From: Kordia algicida OT-1
GTDB lineage: Bacteria; Bacteroidota; Bacteroidia; Flavobacteriales; Flavobacteriaceae
Assembly (NCBI RefSeq): GCF_000154725.1
Contig: NZ_DS544873.1
Location: 1,322,417 to 1,386,416, forward strand
Length of the DNA: 64,000 nucleotides
Direction: 5' to 3'
In this document: positions 18,039 through 26,597 of the stretch, one piece after another
How the letters are laid out: every line of letters begins with the position of its first letter
Position numbering within the stretch: the first letter of the stretch is position 1
Program-made: the position numbers and the translations under genes
Notes under the pieces: model-generated
Database searches by the model: none
What the model was told of the DNA's origin: nothing
What the model saw: the letters and a program-made list of their open reading frames with translations, nothing else

Positions 18039-18203
18039 ATGAAAAAATCAATTTTATTATTAGCAGCAGCAGGTTTATTATTAGCATCTTGTGGATCTAA
18101 CTGTATGGGTAAAGGAGTTAACTTTGCTGACGCAGATGATGCAAAAGAAAACTACATTATGACTGCTAATGCAGAAGAAGTTTCTTGTGTAGAAGTATAC
18201 TAA
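18039..18203 (+). CDS. 54-residue lipoprotein
   Basis: A very short lipoprotein: signal peptide with a repeated Leu/Ala core ending Leu-Ala-Ser-Cys (Cys18), then a 36-residue mature peptide with two more cysteines (22 and 50) and an acidic stretch Asp-Ala-Asp-Asp. Promoter box at 17945 and a strong terminator at 18230 define a single-gene transcript. No family recognised; probably an outer-membrane-anchored small protein. A gene this short can be missed by automatic annotation. Confidence 0.8.
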   Translation: MKKSILLLAAAGLLLASCGSNCMGKGVNFADADDAKENYIMTANAEEVSCVEVY

Positions 18204-18229
18204 GGAAAAACTATCCAATTATATATACG

Positions 18230-18262
18230 AAAGGTTGTAACTTAAATGTTGCAACCTTTTTT
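18230..18262 (+). terminator. Rho-independent terminator
   Basis: AAAGGTTGTAAC, loop of six, GTTGCAACCTTT with one T-G wobble, then TTTTT. Ends the lipoprotein transcript. Confidence 0.88.
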
Positions 18263-18539
18263 GTTTGTATGTATATTGAAAGATTCAATGATTAAAGGAT
18301 TGAATCATTGGTTTCTGAAAAAATATAGCAAAAGAAAAGAAACAGATTGCCACGTGTTTTAAAAAACACTCGCAAAGTCGTTTCTAAAAAAAAGAACTTC
18401 AAACAAAAATAGATTCCTACCTACAAAAGAATAACAGTAAACAAAAATCTAAGAGCGAAAGCGATCTAAAAGGCGAAGCCGATCTAATATCTAAAAGCGA
18501 AGCGATCTAAAAGCAACAGCGAGCTGCAAGCAAAGCGAG
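18263..18539. repeat. Repeat-rich intergenic region before ung
   Basis: No gene. From about 18446 to 18539 lies a run of degenerate units like CTAAAAGCGAAGCGATCTAA, read on the minus strand as TTAGATCGCTTCGCTTTTAG, starting directly at the ung stop codon. Near 18283 there is also an inverted GATTCAATGATT/AATCATTG-type motif. Confidence 0.55.
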
Positions 18540-19205
18540 CTACCATCTAATTCCTTCAATACGCTGACTTACTAAATAATCATTACAACGACTAAAATGC
18601 TTATTATCAAACCAATATCCGCGATTCGCACTCAATGGTGATGGATGTCCTGAAGTCAGAACACAATGCTTATTTTTATCAACTTTTGCTCCTTTTTTCT
18701 TCGCAAATCCGCCCCAAAGTAAAAAAACAACATTTTCCTTCTTCTCAGAAACCGTTTTAATTACAGCATCTGTAAACGTTTCCCAGCCTTTTCCTTGATG
18801 ACTTCCAGCTTGATGTGCTCTTACGGTTAAAGTTGCATTGAGTAACAAAACGCCTTGTTTTGCCCAACGTTCTAAATTTCCACTTACTGGTGGATCAATT
18901 CCAATATCGCGTTTAATTTCCTTAAAAATATTCACTAACGATGGCGGATGTGCAACACCATCATTTACTGAAAAACACAAACCATTCGCCTGTCCTACTC
19001 CATGATACGGATCTTGCCCGATAATCACAACTTTCAATCGATGAAACGGACAATGGTCAAAAGCTGCAAAAATATCCTTTCCTTTTGGGAAACATTGAAA
19101 TTGTTGATATTCCGACTTCACAAAAGTTGATAGTTCTTTAAAATATGGTTTCTCAAATTCTTCTTGTAAATGAAATTTCCAGCTTTCCTCTATTTTTACA
19201 TTCAT
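18540..19205 (-). CDS. ung: Uracil-DNA glycosylase
   Basis: A 221-residue family 1 enzyme that removes uracil from DNA. The catalytic water-activating loop GQDPYHG has Asp65, followed by GLCFSV; the leucine/His intercalation loop is seen as SGHPSPLSANRG near the C-terminus. The length is typical. It is divergent from the mutS2-like gene, with about 117 bp between; a -7 box for the latter lies at 19260. Monocistronic so far as seen. Confidence 0.97.
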   Translation of the reverse strand: MNVKIEESWKFHLQEEFEKPYFKELSTFVKSEYQQFQCFPKGKDIFAAFDHCPFHRLKVVIIGQDPYHGVGQANGLCFSVNDGVAHPPSLVNIFKEIKRDIGIDPPVSGNLERWAKQGVLLLNATLTVRAHQAGSHQGKGWETFTDAVIKTVSEKKENVVFLLWGGFAKKKGAKVDKNKHCVLTSGHPSPLSANRGYWFDNKHFSRCNDYLVSQRIEGIRW

Positions 19206-19259
19206 ATTTTCAGTTTTTAGCCATGTTGAAATTCATTTCACATTCAACATATAAATAAG

Positions 19260-19267
19260 TACCTTTG
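19260..19267 (+). promoter_or_regulatory. -7 promoter box TACCTTTG
   Basis: Exact TAnnTTTG match 55 bp before the mutS2-like start, in the gap shared with the divergent ung gene. Confidence 0.5.
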
Positions 19268-19322
19268 CAATCGGTTAAAAGTCTGCGCAACTTATGCAGA
19301 TCAAAATTAGCCCAAATTTACA

Positions 19323-21494
19323 ATGATTAAAATACATTCCAAAACATTAGATGATTTAGAGTTTGAAACCGTTTTGCAACAGGTTTCAGAGCATGCTGTC
19401 ACAACCTATGGCAAGCAAAAAATTAACGATACGCAACCTTTTCAAGACAGAGAAATACTGCTTACAAATCTTGCGTACGTAAATGAATACTTGGCATCTT
19501 TTGAAAATGAAAACGTGATTCCGAATCATGGTTTTGAAGGAATATCATTGGAAATCAAAATGTTGGCAATAGAAAATAGTTTTATAGAAATTCTCGGTTT
19601 TCGTAAAATTTCAGCAATATCTAGCGCTGTCAATCTATTGATTAAATTTTTCAAAAAGTTTCAAGAATATTACCCAACATTACAATCACGATCAGAACGT
19701 ATTGAATTTACCAAAGTTCTCATTACAGAAATTGACAAAGTAATCAATCGTTTTGGAGAAATAAAAGATACCGCTTCTCCTGAATTGGCACGTATTCGTC
19801 GTGGAATTTTAAGCATTCGAGGAAAAATAAATCAGAGTTTTTCTTCCGCTTTAAGCAGATATAATCAAGCAGATTATTTAGACGAAATTCGAGAAACGGT
19901 TGTTGATAACCGTAGAGTTTTAGCCGTAAAAGCCATGCATCGCCGTAAGGTAAAAGGTGCAATTATGGGAAATTCTAAAACTGGAAGCATTGTGTATATT
20001 GAACCAGAAACAACGCTACAATATTCGCGAGAACTATCCAATTTAGAATATGAAGAAAAGGAAGAAGTTACGCGTATTTTAAAAGAATTGACCGATTTTA
20101 CACGTCCGTTTGCACCACTTTTACAGGAATATCAAGACTTTTTAAGTGATTTGGACGTGAGTTATGCCAAAGCAAAATATGCGGATTCTATGAATGCGAT
20201 TTTGCCTGAAATTTCAGAAAAGCGTGAATTATTCCTTAAAGAAGCCTATCATCCACTACTCTATTTAACCAATAAAGAACGAAACGAAAAAACATATCCG
20301 CAAACTATTGAACTTAGTCAGAACAATAGAATTATTGTCATTTCTGGACCAAATGCTGGAGGAAAAAGTATCACACTAAAAACCATCGGATTATTGCAAT
20401 TAATGTTGCAAAGCGGTATGTTAGTTCCTGTACATGAACGCAGTAAAATGTGTTTATTTGACCGAATTTTGACAGATATTGGCGATGGTCAATCTATTGA
20501 AAATCATTTAAGTACATATAGTTATCGTTTAAAACAAATGAATTACTTCTTAAAAAAATGTAATAACAAAACACTGTTTTTGATTGATGAATTTGGTACA
20601 GGAAGTGATCCAGAATTAGGTGGCGCTTTGGCGGAAACGTTCCTGGAAGTGTTTTATGAACGTGAAGCATTTGGAATAATTACTACGCATTATTCCAACT
20701 TAAAATTATTAGCAAACGAATTGCCACACGCGACAAATGCTAACATGATGTTTGATCGCAAGACCTTGCAACCAATATATCAACTCGCACTTGGGCAAGC
20801 AGGAAGTTCGTTTACCTTTGAAGTTGCGCAAAAAAATGGAATTCCGTATAGTTTAATCAACAAAGCAAAGAAAAAAATTGAACGTGGAAAAGTTCGTTTT
20901 GATGCTACGATTGCAAAGCTTCAAAAAGAACGCAGCGCAATGGAGAAAACTTCTAAATTACTAAAAGAAGAAGAAATCAAAGCGCGTGAGGAAAACGATC
21001 GATTGGAGACATTGAATACCAAAATGAAGTCCAAATTGGAAAGCTATCAACAGTTGTACGATCATGACAAACGCATGATTCATTTGGGAAATAAAATCAA
21101 TGACATCTCAGAACGTTATTTTGAAAACAAAAAGAAACGTCCATTAATTTCTGAGTTTTTACGTATTGTAGAAACAGAAAATTCCAAACGAAAAAAGCAA
21201 TCAGCCAAAGAGAAAAAAGCACAGAAAGCCAAGCAAAAAGAAGCGAAAAAAGAAGTCATTCAAAAAGTAGCAGTTATTCGTGAAGAAAAGAAAGTTGCGA
21301 AGAAAAAAGCAGCAAAAAAAGAAGCTCAGAAGCCAAAGGTAGTTTTAAAAGTGGGCGATCGTGTCCGCATGCCAGATGGAAAAGCGGTTGGAACAATTGA
21401 CAGTATCGAAAAAGGAAAAGCAACCGTGAATTACGGATTATTTACCACGAGTATCTCTGTAGATCAATTGGAATTGGTGCAAGCGGGGAAATAG
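19323..21494 (+). CDS. MutS2-like ATPase without Smr nuclease domain
   Basis: 723 residues. The MutS core includes lever/clamp helices (about 60-320), Walker A GPNAGGKS at about 342-349, a Walker B-like stretch FLIDEFGTGSDPE, and the ABC signature helix. After the ATPase there is a long lysine/glutamate-rich coiled coil and, at the end, a small KOW-like beta segment (VGDRVRMPDGKAVGTID...). The C-terminal Smr endonuclease domain of typical MutS2 is missing, so this form would bind DNA or rescue collided ribosomes but not cut. The ATPase is intact, so it is not a broken gene. Its stop (GGAAATAG) begins the direct repeat flanking the next gene. Confidence 0.9.
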   Translation: MIKIHSKTLDDLEFETVLQQVSEHAVTTYGKQKINDTQPFQDREILLTNLAYVNEYLASFENENVIPNHGFEGISLEIKMLAIENSFIEILGFRKISAISSAVNLLIKFFKKFQEYYPTLQSRSERIEFTKVLITEIDKVINRFGEIKDTASPELARIRRGILSIRGKINQSFSSALSRYNQADYLDEIRETVVDNRRVLAVKAMHRRKVKGAIMGNSKTGSIVYIEPETTLQYSRELSNLEYEEKEEVTRILKELTDFTRPFAPLLQEYQDFLSDLDVSYAKAKYADSMNAILPEISEKRELFLKEAYHPLLYLTNKERNEKTYPQTIELSQNNRIIVISGPNAGGKSITLKTIGLLQLMLQSGMLVPVHERSKMCLFDRILTDIGDGQSIENHLSTYSYRLKQMNYFLKKCNNKTLFLIDEFGTGSDPELGGALAETFLEVFYEREAFGIITTHYSNLKLLANELPHATNANMMFDRKTLQPIYQLALGQAGSSFTFEVAQKNGIPYSLINKAKKKIERGKVRFDATIAKLQKERSAMEKTSKLLKEEEIKAREENDRLETLNTKMKSKLESYQQLYDHDKRMIHLGNKINDISERYFENKKKRPLISEFLRIVETENSKRKKQSAKEKKAQKAKQKEAKKEVIQKVAVIREEKKVAKKKAAKKEAQKPKVVLKVGDRVRMPDGKAVGTIDSIEKGKATVNYGLFTTSISVDQLELVQAGK

Positions 21495-21654
21495 GTTTTG
21501 GGTCTTGGGTTTTTGGTCGCTTTACTTTTGGGTTTTGGAAAGTTTCTAACGTGATAATTTTAATCAAAACTAGATACCTGACTTTTTTGTAGATTTGTCA
21601 ATTTGTTTGTTTCTTCACAACTTGTCATATCGAGCGTAGTCGAGATACACAACT
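21492..21654 (+). repeat. Direct repeat, left copy (flanks M23 gene)
   Basis: Begins in the last codon of the mutS2-like gene with GGAAATAGGTTTT and ends with CGAGATACACAACT. The core 21534-21654 is almost identical to 22230-22352 (differences limited to a few bases). It contains CATATCGAGCGTAGTCGAGA, a motif that recurs nearby, and TTGGGTC-type heptads at its start. Confidence 0.75.
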
Positions 21655-21661
21655 CACTGAA

Positions 21662-22177
21662 ATGAAAAGAAAAATTGGCATAACGATTCTCATTATCATC
21701 ATCATAGGATATTTGATTCCTGAAAATTTTAGCATGCCAGTTCAGAATGCGACTTCTAAAGACTACAATAAAGAATCATTTTGGTATTATCCTTGGGGAA
21801 AATCGGTAACACACAAAGGAGTTGATATTTTTGCAAAAAAAGGAACACAATTGAATACAGCAACAGCTGGTATCGTTTTATATGCAGGAACTATTGATGT
21901 TGGAGGAAATGTTGTTATTGTGTTAGGTCCGAAATGGAAACTACATTATTATGCTCATTTAGATTCAATTACTACTTCTAATCTATCGTATGTAAGTCCC
22001 AACGAACAAATCGGGACAATTGGTGATTCTGGAAACGCTCGAGGCAAATCTCCTCATGTACATTATGCGATTGCTACTATCATTCCATATCCTTGGAAAA
22101 TTGATAGCGATCGACAAGGTTGGAAAAAAATGTTTTATCTAAATCCAATCGAGTATTTGGAAGAAGCAAGGAAATAG
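21662..22177 (+). CDS. M23 family peptidase, signal-anchored
   Basis: 171 residues. An N-terminal hydrophobic anchor (GITILIIIIIGYLIP) and a compact M23 domain with HKGVD and HVHY (zinc ligands) plus YYAHLD. It lacks LysM and other accessory domains. It should act on the cell wall from the periplasmic side of the inner membrane. It lies between two near-identical 120-bp direct repeats; the repeat also covers the stop codon, so the gene may have been duplicated in or inserted with the flanking sequence. No operon partner. Confidence 0.88.
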   Translation: MKRKIGITILIIIIIGYLIPENFSMPVQNATSKDYNKESFWYYPWGKSVTHKGVDIFAKKGTQLNTATAGIVLYAGTIDVGGNVVIVLGPKWKLHYYAHLDSITTSNLSYVSPNEQIGTIGDSGNARGKSPHVHYAIATIIPYPWKIDSDRQGWKKMFYLNPIEYLEEARK

Positions 22178-22352
22178 GTTTTGTTTTTTTGGTCTTGGGT
22201 CTTGGTTTTTTGATTGCTTTGCTTTTGGATTTTGGAAAGTTTCTAACGTGATAATTTTTAATCAAAACTAGATAACTGACTTTTTTGTAGATTTGTCAAT
22301 TTGTTTGTTTCTTCACAACTTGTCATATCGAGCGTAGTCGAGATACACAACT
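22175..22352 (+). repeat. Direct repeat, right copy (flanks M23 gene)
   Basis: Starts at the stop codon of the M23 gene and matches 21492-21654 over its last ~120 bases. After the copy there is a second, diverged CATATCAAGCGTAGTCGAAGATACA at about 22354. Confidence 0.75.
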
Positions 22353-22414
22353 AGCCATATCAAGCGTAGTCGAAGATACATAACCCACAACTAACACATA
22401 TCATTTCATTCTCG

Positions 22415-22422
22415 TATCTTTG
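22415..22422 (+). promoter_or_regulatory. -7 promoter box TATCTTTG
   Basis: Exact TAnnTTTG match 25 bp upstream of the ATG at 22447. Its position rules out the longer frame starting at 22420. Confidence 0.6.
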
Positions 22423-22446
22423 TATAACTGTTTAATTGAAGTGATT

Positions 22447-22866
22447 ATGATAGATTCGTTACCAAAAGATAAGAAAATTGTATTATTTGATGGCGTTTGT
22501 AATTTGTGTAATAGTTTTATTGACCAAATTGTAAAACGTGATAAAAATAATGTGTTTCTCTTTGCTTCGCTTCAATCAGATATCGGAATCGCCATTCGTG
22601 AACATCTGAAATTAGATACTTCCAAACTAGATTCTGTGATTTTGTTTGAACCTGACACTACTTATTATAAAAAATCAACCGCAGCATTGCATATTATGAA
22701 AGAATTTGGCGGCGCATGGAAACTGATGAAAGGTTTTTTAATTATGCCTAAATTTATTCGTGATGCAGTATATGATTTGATAGGAAAATATCGTTACAAG
22801 CTTTTCGGTAAAAAAGAAACATGCCGAATGCCTACTCCTGAAGAACGTACTAAGTTTTTGGGGTAG
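22447..22866 (+). CDS. DCC-family thiol-disulfide oxidoreductase
   Basis: 139 residues with the family-defining start VLFDGVCNLCN (DxxCxxC), followed by the helical segment RDAVYDLIGKYRYKLFGKK near the C-terminus. DCC1-like (DUF393) proteins have a thioredoxin-type fold and are predicted to reduce or exchange disulfides; precise substrates are unknown. The ATG at 22447 is chosen because the promoter box ends at 22422. Monocistronic, convergent with a lipoprotein gene one base away. Confidence 0.9.
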   Translation: MIDSLPKDKKIVLFDGVCNLCNSFIDQIVKRDKNNVFLFASLQSDIGIAIREHLKLDTSKLDSVILFEPDTTYYKKSTAALHIMKEFGGAWKLMKGFLIMPKFIRDAVYDLIGKYRYKLFGKKETCRMPTPEERTKFLG

Positions 22867-22867
22867 C

Positions 22868-24190
22868 CTATTCTTCCTCAACTTCATCTGCCGCTTTAAT
22901 TAAACCATCAATAGTTGGATTCTTTTTTAGTACTTCTAAAATTCTATTTAATTGACTATCACTAATTTCATTTCGATTAATGATATTTAAAAACTTATTA
23001 AACTCATATAAGCTAATATTAGAATTATAATAAATTCTTTCTAATTCATCCAATTTATTTGAATTCAACTTATTTAGTGATGGATATCCTAAAAAAGAAT
23101 TAAATAAGCCCTCATTTTTCCCTAGTATTAAATTGGGTTTACTATTTGCTGAATCTTTTTTCTTCAAATCATAGAAGTTAGGACTTGCAGTAATCAATGC
23201 ATCTATATAAGTCTTAGAAGAATATACATAAGCATGTAATTTATCTAGATTTTTTCTACTTTCAAAAGCTCGATCTATTTCTAAATCATATAAACTATCG
23301 ATTCTTTTTCTTGACTCTATTGATAATTTATTTTCACTTATTTTCTTTAGTTTATCTTTTGCTAGGCTAATTTCGATAATATCATTTGCAAATATATCCA
23401 AAGAAGTTTTAGTATTTGGTCTATATTCATCCAATACTGGTATTATTTCAGGCTTGACTATCAAAGAAGAGTCCTTTTGTTCGTTCTCAAGTCTGGTTTT
23501 TAAAAACTCGATCGAATTTTGAAAATCTTTGTATGTTGACACATCAAAACTTACTCCTTGGGGAATATTCTGCCTTGCTAAAACACCTGTCAGCCCAATA
23601 GTTTTTAGGGAAAAATTAACTTCTGCTCTTCCTAATTCAACCTGTGCTGCTAATTTTGCAAGCGAACCCTTTCCATTTATTCCAATACTATCCTTTGTTT
23701 TTATGAATTTTAATTCAGACCTTAAACCAACAGCATATCTAATTGTAGGAAGGTTTGAGCATTTAAAATCCGAATATTGAATATAATCAATAACTAAATA
23801 CTGTGCCTTTCTCTGTGATTTTATATCAGCAATACCAAACGCTTGTAACGCCGCAATATTGTCTGAATTAAATAAATAATATCTATATTGAAATCCAGAT
23901 GTGAGATCTTCTAGATTCCTAGGAATTTTATACTTACAATCATAAATTCTATTTTCAATTTTTTTTGAATCTCTTGCAGAAATATTCATTATTGAGTCAT
24001 CGTATTCATTTAATCTAAATTTTTTTATTACCTGATTAACCAAATTATATTCTAACACAGCTTTATTATAATATCTCTTATCTGCTTGAATTGCATTAAC
24101 TGAAAAAACAGAATTTTCAGTTATGGCTTTTAAATTAACACACGATAATATTGCAAAGAAACAAAGAACTATAAGTATTGTATTTTTCAT
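22868..24190 (-). CDS. Lipoprotein of unknown function
   Basis: 440 residues, beginning with a short hydrophobic signal ending Ile-Leu-Ser-Cys (Cys17). The mature part is rich in charged helices, with no recognised domain; the C-terminal ~100 residues look like paired helices and end in an acidic Glu-Val-Glu-Glu-Glu. The AT content of the codons looks slightly higher than that of the neighbours. Probably an outer-membrane-associated protein; no role can be given. Confidence 0.78.
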   Translation of the reverse strand: MKNTILIVLCFFAILSCVNLKAITENSVFSVNAIQADKRYYNKAVLEYNLVNQVIKKFRLNEYDDSIMNISARDSKKIENRIYDCKYKIPRNLEDLTSGFQYRYYLFNSDNIAALQAFGIADIKSQRKAQYLVIDYIQYSDFKCSNLPTIRYAVGLRSELKFIKTKDSIGINGKGSLAKLAAQVELGRAEVNFSLKTIGLTGVLARQNIPQGVSFDVSTYKDFQNSIEFLKTRLENEQKDSSLIVKPEIIPVLDEYRPNTKTSLDIFANDIIEISLAKDKLKKISENKLSIESRKRIDSLYDLEIDRAFESRKNLDKLHAYVYSSKTYIDALITASPNFYDLKKKDSANSKPNLILGKNEGLFNSFLGYPSLNKLNSNKLDELERIYYNSNISLYEFNKFLNIINRNEISDSQLNRILEVLKKNPTIDGLIKAADEVEEE

Positions 24191-24418
24191 GTAATGAATG
24201 TATAATTTATATTTTTAGTAATTAAAATTAAAAACCATACAATAATTTTCCTTACGGGAAACCTCATTATTGTTAAAAATTATAAATCATTTAATCAGAA
24301 AAGATAATTTTCAACTAAAAAAAATAACACTTTATATACTTTCCGCTAAAAAATGGCAAACTCCTTGCGTAGTACAATTCTGAAAACAGTATTTTTACAA
24401 TACCAAATTAGCAATAAC

Positions 24419-25282
24419 ATGAAAAAATATAGTATACTCACATTATTTTTAGTAGCAACATTTTCTACTTTCGCTCAGAAGAAAGAAAAAATCAAAGGAA
24501 ATCGTGAAGTAACTACCGTGATTTACGAAATTGATCCGTTTACAACGCTGAAAGTAAAAGAAGAACTCGAAATCACTTTGCTAAGTGGAACAACACCGCA
24601 AGTAGAAGTGATTGCAGACGAGAATCTTCATGAGGTTTTTAATATTGATGTCGTTAACGGAACACTCAATATTTCCACTTCAAAAGAAATTCGTAGCAGC
24701 AAGAAACTTGAAATTTTTGTCACAGTTTCTGAGGATTTAGAACGGATTCATGTAGAAAACAAAGCCGAATTAAAATCATTAACCACCATAAATCTTAAGA
24801 AAACGGAGATTAATGTAATGGACAAAGCGGAGATTGATTTGAGAATTAAATCAGATTCTCTGGCAATTAATGGTTACGGAAAAACAACGCAAAAATACCA
24901 GATTGATACACGTGAATTGATTCTGACTGCTTTTGAAGATGCAGAAGTGAAAGCAAATGTGACTGCGGAAAAAGTGACGTCGCAAGTAGAATTTGCAGAC
25001 GTACAGCTTCAAGGGAAAACAGATGTTTTATATCTAGAAGTGAAAGAAAAAGGAGCGTTTTACGCTGCTGAATTCATTTCTAAGGAAATTCACGTGACAG
25101 CGACAGAACAAGCGAAAATCGCAGTTAATACTTCTGAAAAAATTACAATTGACGCACACGACCGATCTGAAATTGACTTACTCGGAAATCCTACGTCAAT
25201 TATTATGCTTAAGTTTGAAGAAGAAGCCGTTTTACGTAAAGTTGACGCAAGTAAAAAAGGCTTTCTAAAACGTATTTTTTAA
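24419..25282 (+). CDS. GIN-domain (DUF2807) adhesin-like secreted protein
   Basis: 287 residues with a signal peptide (MKKYSILTLFLVATFSTFAQ). The remainder has the repetitive short beta strands of the GIN/DUF2807 fold: VEVIADENLHEVFNI, HVENKAELKSLTT, VMDKAEIDL, AHDRSEIDLLG. Such proteins are common in Bacteroidota and are thought to sit at the cell surface as putative adhesins. The ATG at 24419 fits the signal peptide; the frame continues 66 bp upstream without one. Followed by a single-gene unit on the same strand. Confidence 0.85.
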   Translation: MKKYSILTLFLVATFSTFAQKKEKIKGNREVTTVIYEIDPFTTLKVKEELEITLLSGTTPQVEVIADENLHEVFNIDVVNGTLNISTSKEIRSSKKLEIFVTVSEDLERIHVENKAELKSLTTINLKKTEINVMDKAEIDLRIKSDSLAINGYGKTTQKYQIDTRELILTAFEDAEVKANVTAEKVTSQVEFADVQLQGKTDVLYLEVKEKGAFYAAEFISKEIHVTATEQAKIAVNTSEKITIDAHDRSEIDLLGNPTSIIMLKFEEEAVLRKVDASKKGFLKRIF

Positions 25283-25362
25283 GCACTTTCTTTACAGTAA
25301 ATTAATAGTTTTATAGCATTTAAATAGTATTTTAAGAGTGAGTATGAAACAGATACTTTTTG

Positions 25363-25370
25363 TATTTTTG
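25363..25370 (+). promoter_or_regulatory. -7 promoter box TATTTTTG
   Basis: TAnnTTTG match 44 bp upstream of the gene at 25415. It is followed immediately by a 9-bp hairpin (25372-25395). Confidence 0.5.
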
Positions 25371-25371
25371 G

Positions 25372-25395
25372 ATTCCTGCTAAACACAGCAGGAAT
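25372..25395 (+). other. 5' leader hairpin
   Basis: ATTCCTGCT, loop AAACAC, AGCAGGAAT: a perfect 9-bp stem lying between the predicted promoter and the ATG at 25415. No T tail, so not a terminator. It would form at the very 5' end of the mRNA and could stabilise it. Confidence 0.5.
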
Positions 25396-25414
25396 TAACA
25401 AACTCACAAACTTC

Positions 25415-26188
25415 ATGGGTACAATTTTTATTCTTTTTATCATTTTTGGACTTCTTATTTTAGGCGGATTTGCCGTTTTAATTGCGTTTGTCATAAAAAA
25501 AGCAACAACTCCTAAAACCAAAGAATTTATAGAAAATGAAAAGGAAACCATGCGTCAAAATGTGCTGAAAGATCGTAAAAAGTTAGATCCGCACAAAGCA
25601 GAAATGTACCGTTATGTAACAGATGCAATGGTTTTTAACTACACAAAAGCTGTTACATACGCCAAACTTTCTGGATTAATTTTTAATGAGAATCGTAAAG
25701 CCATTGTTGCTTTTGAGCGTATAGAACGCGGCATGCACACGAAAGGACATTTGGTTGCTATGACCAAAAAACAAGAATTTTTCTACGAGTTTACAGGTCT
25801 GGAAGCCACATTTTATGTAGATGATGTTCTCTTGGGACGATTTGATAAAGCAGGAACAATTTATAATGCAAACAATCAGCCTATTGGTCGTGCAAAGCAT
25901 CCTATAAAAGCTTCTTTTGATCTACACCTTTTCAAAACAACACATCATCGTTTGGGCGAAGGATTGTTTCCGCTACAGCTGCATGGTAGACAATTGGCAA
26001 CTATCAATGTTGCGCCAAATTATGATGACATTGGTTTGGTTTCTTCTGTCACCAGTGTTTTTGAAGAATTAGGTTTCGGTACGCCAATCATCACACTTAC
26101 AGATATACCAACTCAGGAAGAAGAAAAATGGTTGTTGGCTTTTGCAATTTTTGAAACTGCTTTTCATGGAAATTGGCTCATTCCATAA
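25415..26188 (+). CDS. Single-pass membrane protein of unknown function
   Basis: 257 residues. One N-terminal hydrophobic helix (about 4-28) with few flanking charges, then a basic helical linker and a C-terminal domain of about 170 residues with alternating beta strands (FYEFTGLEATFYVDDVLLGRFD, ATINVAPNYDDIGLVSS). No known family is recognised; the middle part resembles single-copy LURP/scramblase-type beta barrels only weakly. Promoter at 25363. Monocistronic or with the small gene at 26228. Confidence 0.72.
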   Translation: MGTIFILFIIFGLLILGGFAVLIAFVIKKATTPKTKEFIENEKETMRQNVLKDRKKLDPHKAEMYRYVTDAMVFNYTKAVTYAKLSGLIFNENRKAIVAFERIERGMHTKGHLVAMTKKQEFFYEFTGLEATFYVDDVLLGRFDKAGTIYNANNQPIGRAKHPIKASFDLHLFKTTHHRLGEGLFPLQLHGRQLATINVAPNYDDIGLVSSVTSVFEELGFGTPIITLTDIPTQEEEKWLLAFAIFETAFHGNWLIP

Positions 26189-26227
26189 CGAAAACGAGAC
26201 GTTCATGCTTTATAAATTTTCACTTTC

Positions 26228-26524
26228 GTGGATGGAGTATATTTAAATCCTGATGAAAAACCCGTTTTTAAAAATCTTCCTGTATTGATTGAAGCGATAA
26301 ATGAATTGAACATCAAAAAACTATTAGAGAAGATCTTTTTTTACGTGCAATTAGAAGCGAGTGGTGATGTAAAAAACATATCTGTGTTCCCATATCAAAT
26401 TTCAGAAAAAGAACTTGAAACTTTAACGACATTGATTACTAATTTTCCTTTAAAAGTAATTCCAGCGCGTCACAACGGAAAAAATATTCCATACAGTGGA
26501 AAAGTTTTTATGGATTTGAAATAG
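26228..26524 (+). CDS. Hypothetical 98-residue protein, GTG start (possible frameshift)
   Basis: A small protein with helical character (LIEAINELNIKKLLEKIF, ISEKELETLTTLI). It has no ATG: the frame opens with GTG at 26228 after a stop at about 26210. In another frame ATG at about 26204 gives a 13-codon peptide ending at 26243, so the real start could be there with a one-base shift. No family recognised. It follows the membrane protein by 39 bp and ends before a hairpin terminator. Confidence 0.55.
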   Translation: MDGVYLNPDEKPVFKNLPVLIEAINELNIKKLLEKIFFYVQLEASGDVKNISVFPYQISEKELETLTTLITNFPLKVIPARHNGKNIPYSGKVFMDLK

Positions 26525-26530
26525 CTTTTA

Positions 26531-26570
26531 CATAAAAACGCCAATTCAATATCTGAACTGACGTTTTATG
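26531..26570 (-). terminator. Terminator hairpin, probably for the peptide gene
   Basis: Arms CATAAAAACGCCAATTC and GAACTGACGTTTTATG pair with two G-U pairs when read as minus-strand RNA, around a short AATATCT loop. A T-run follows within the arm. Most likely ends the minus-strand peptide transcript; it could also stop the + strand. Confidence 0.5.
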
Positions 26571-26597
26571 CTCCTAAAACTGATTGAAGATTAACAT

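Noticed and set aside
19323-21494. mutS2-like gene as truncated pseudogene
   Set aside because: ATPase motifs intact and a defined C-terminal segment, so a domain loss rather than decay.
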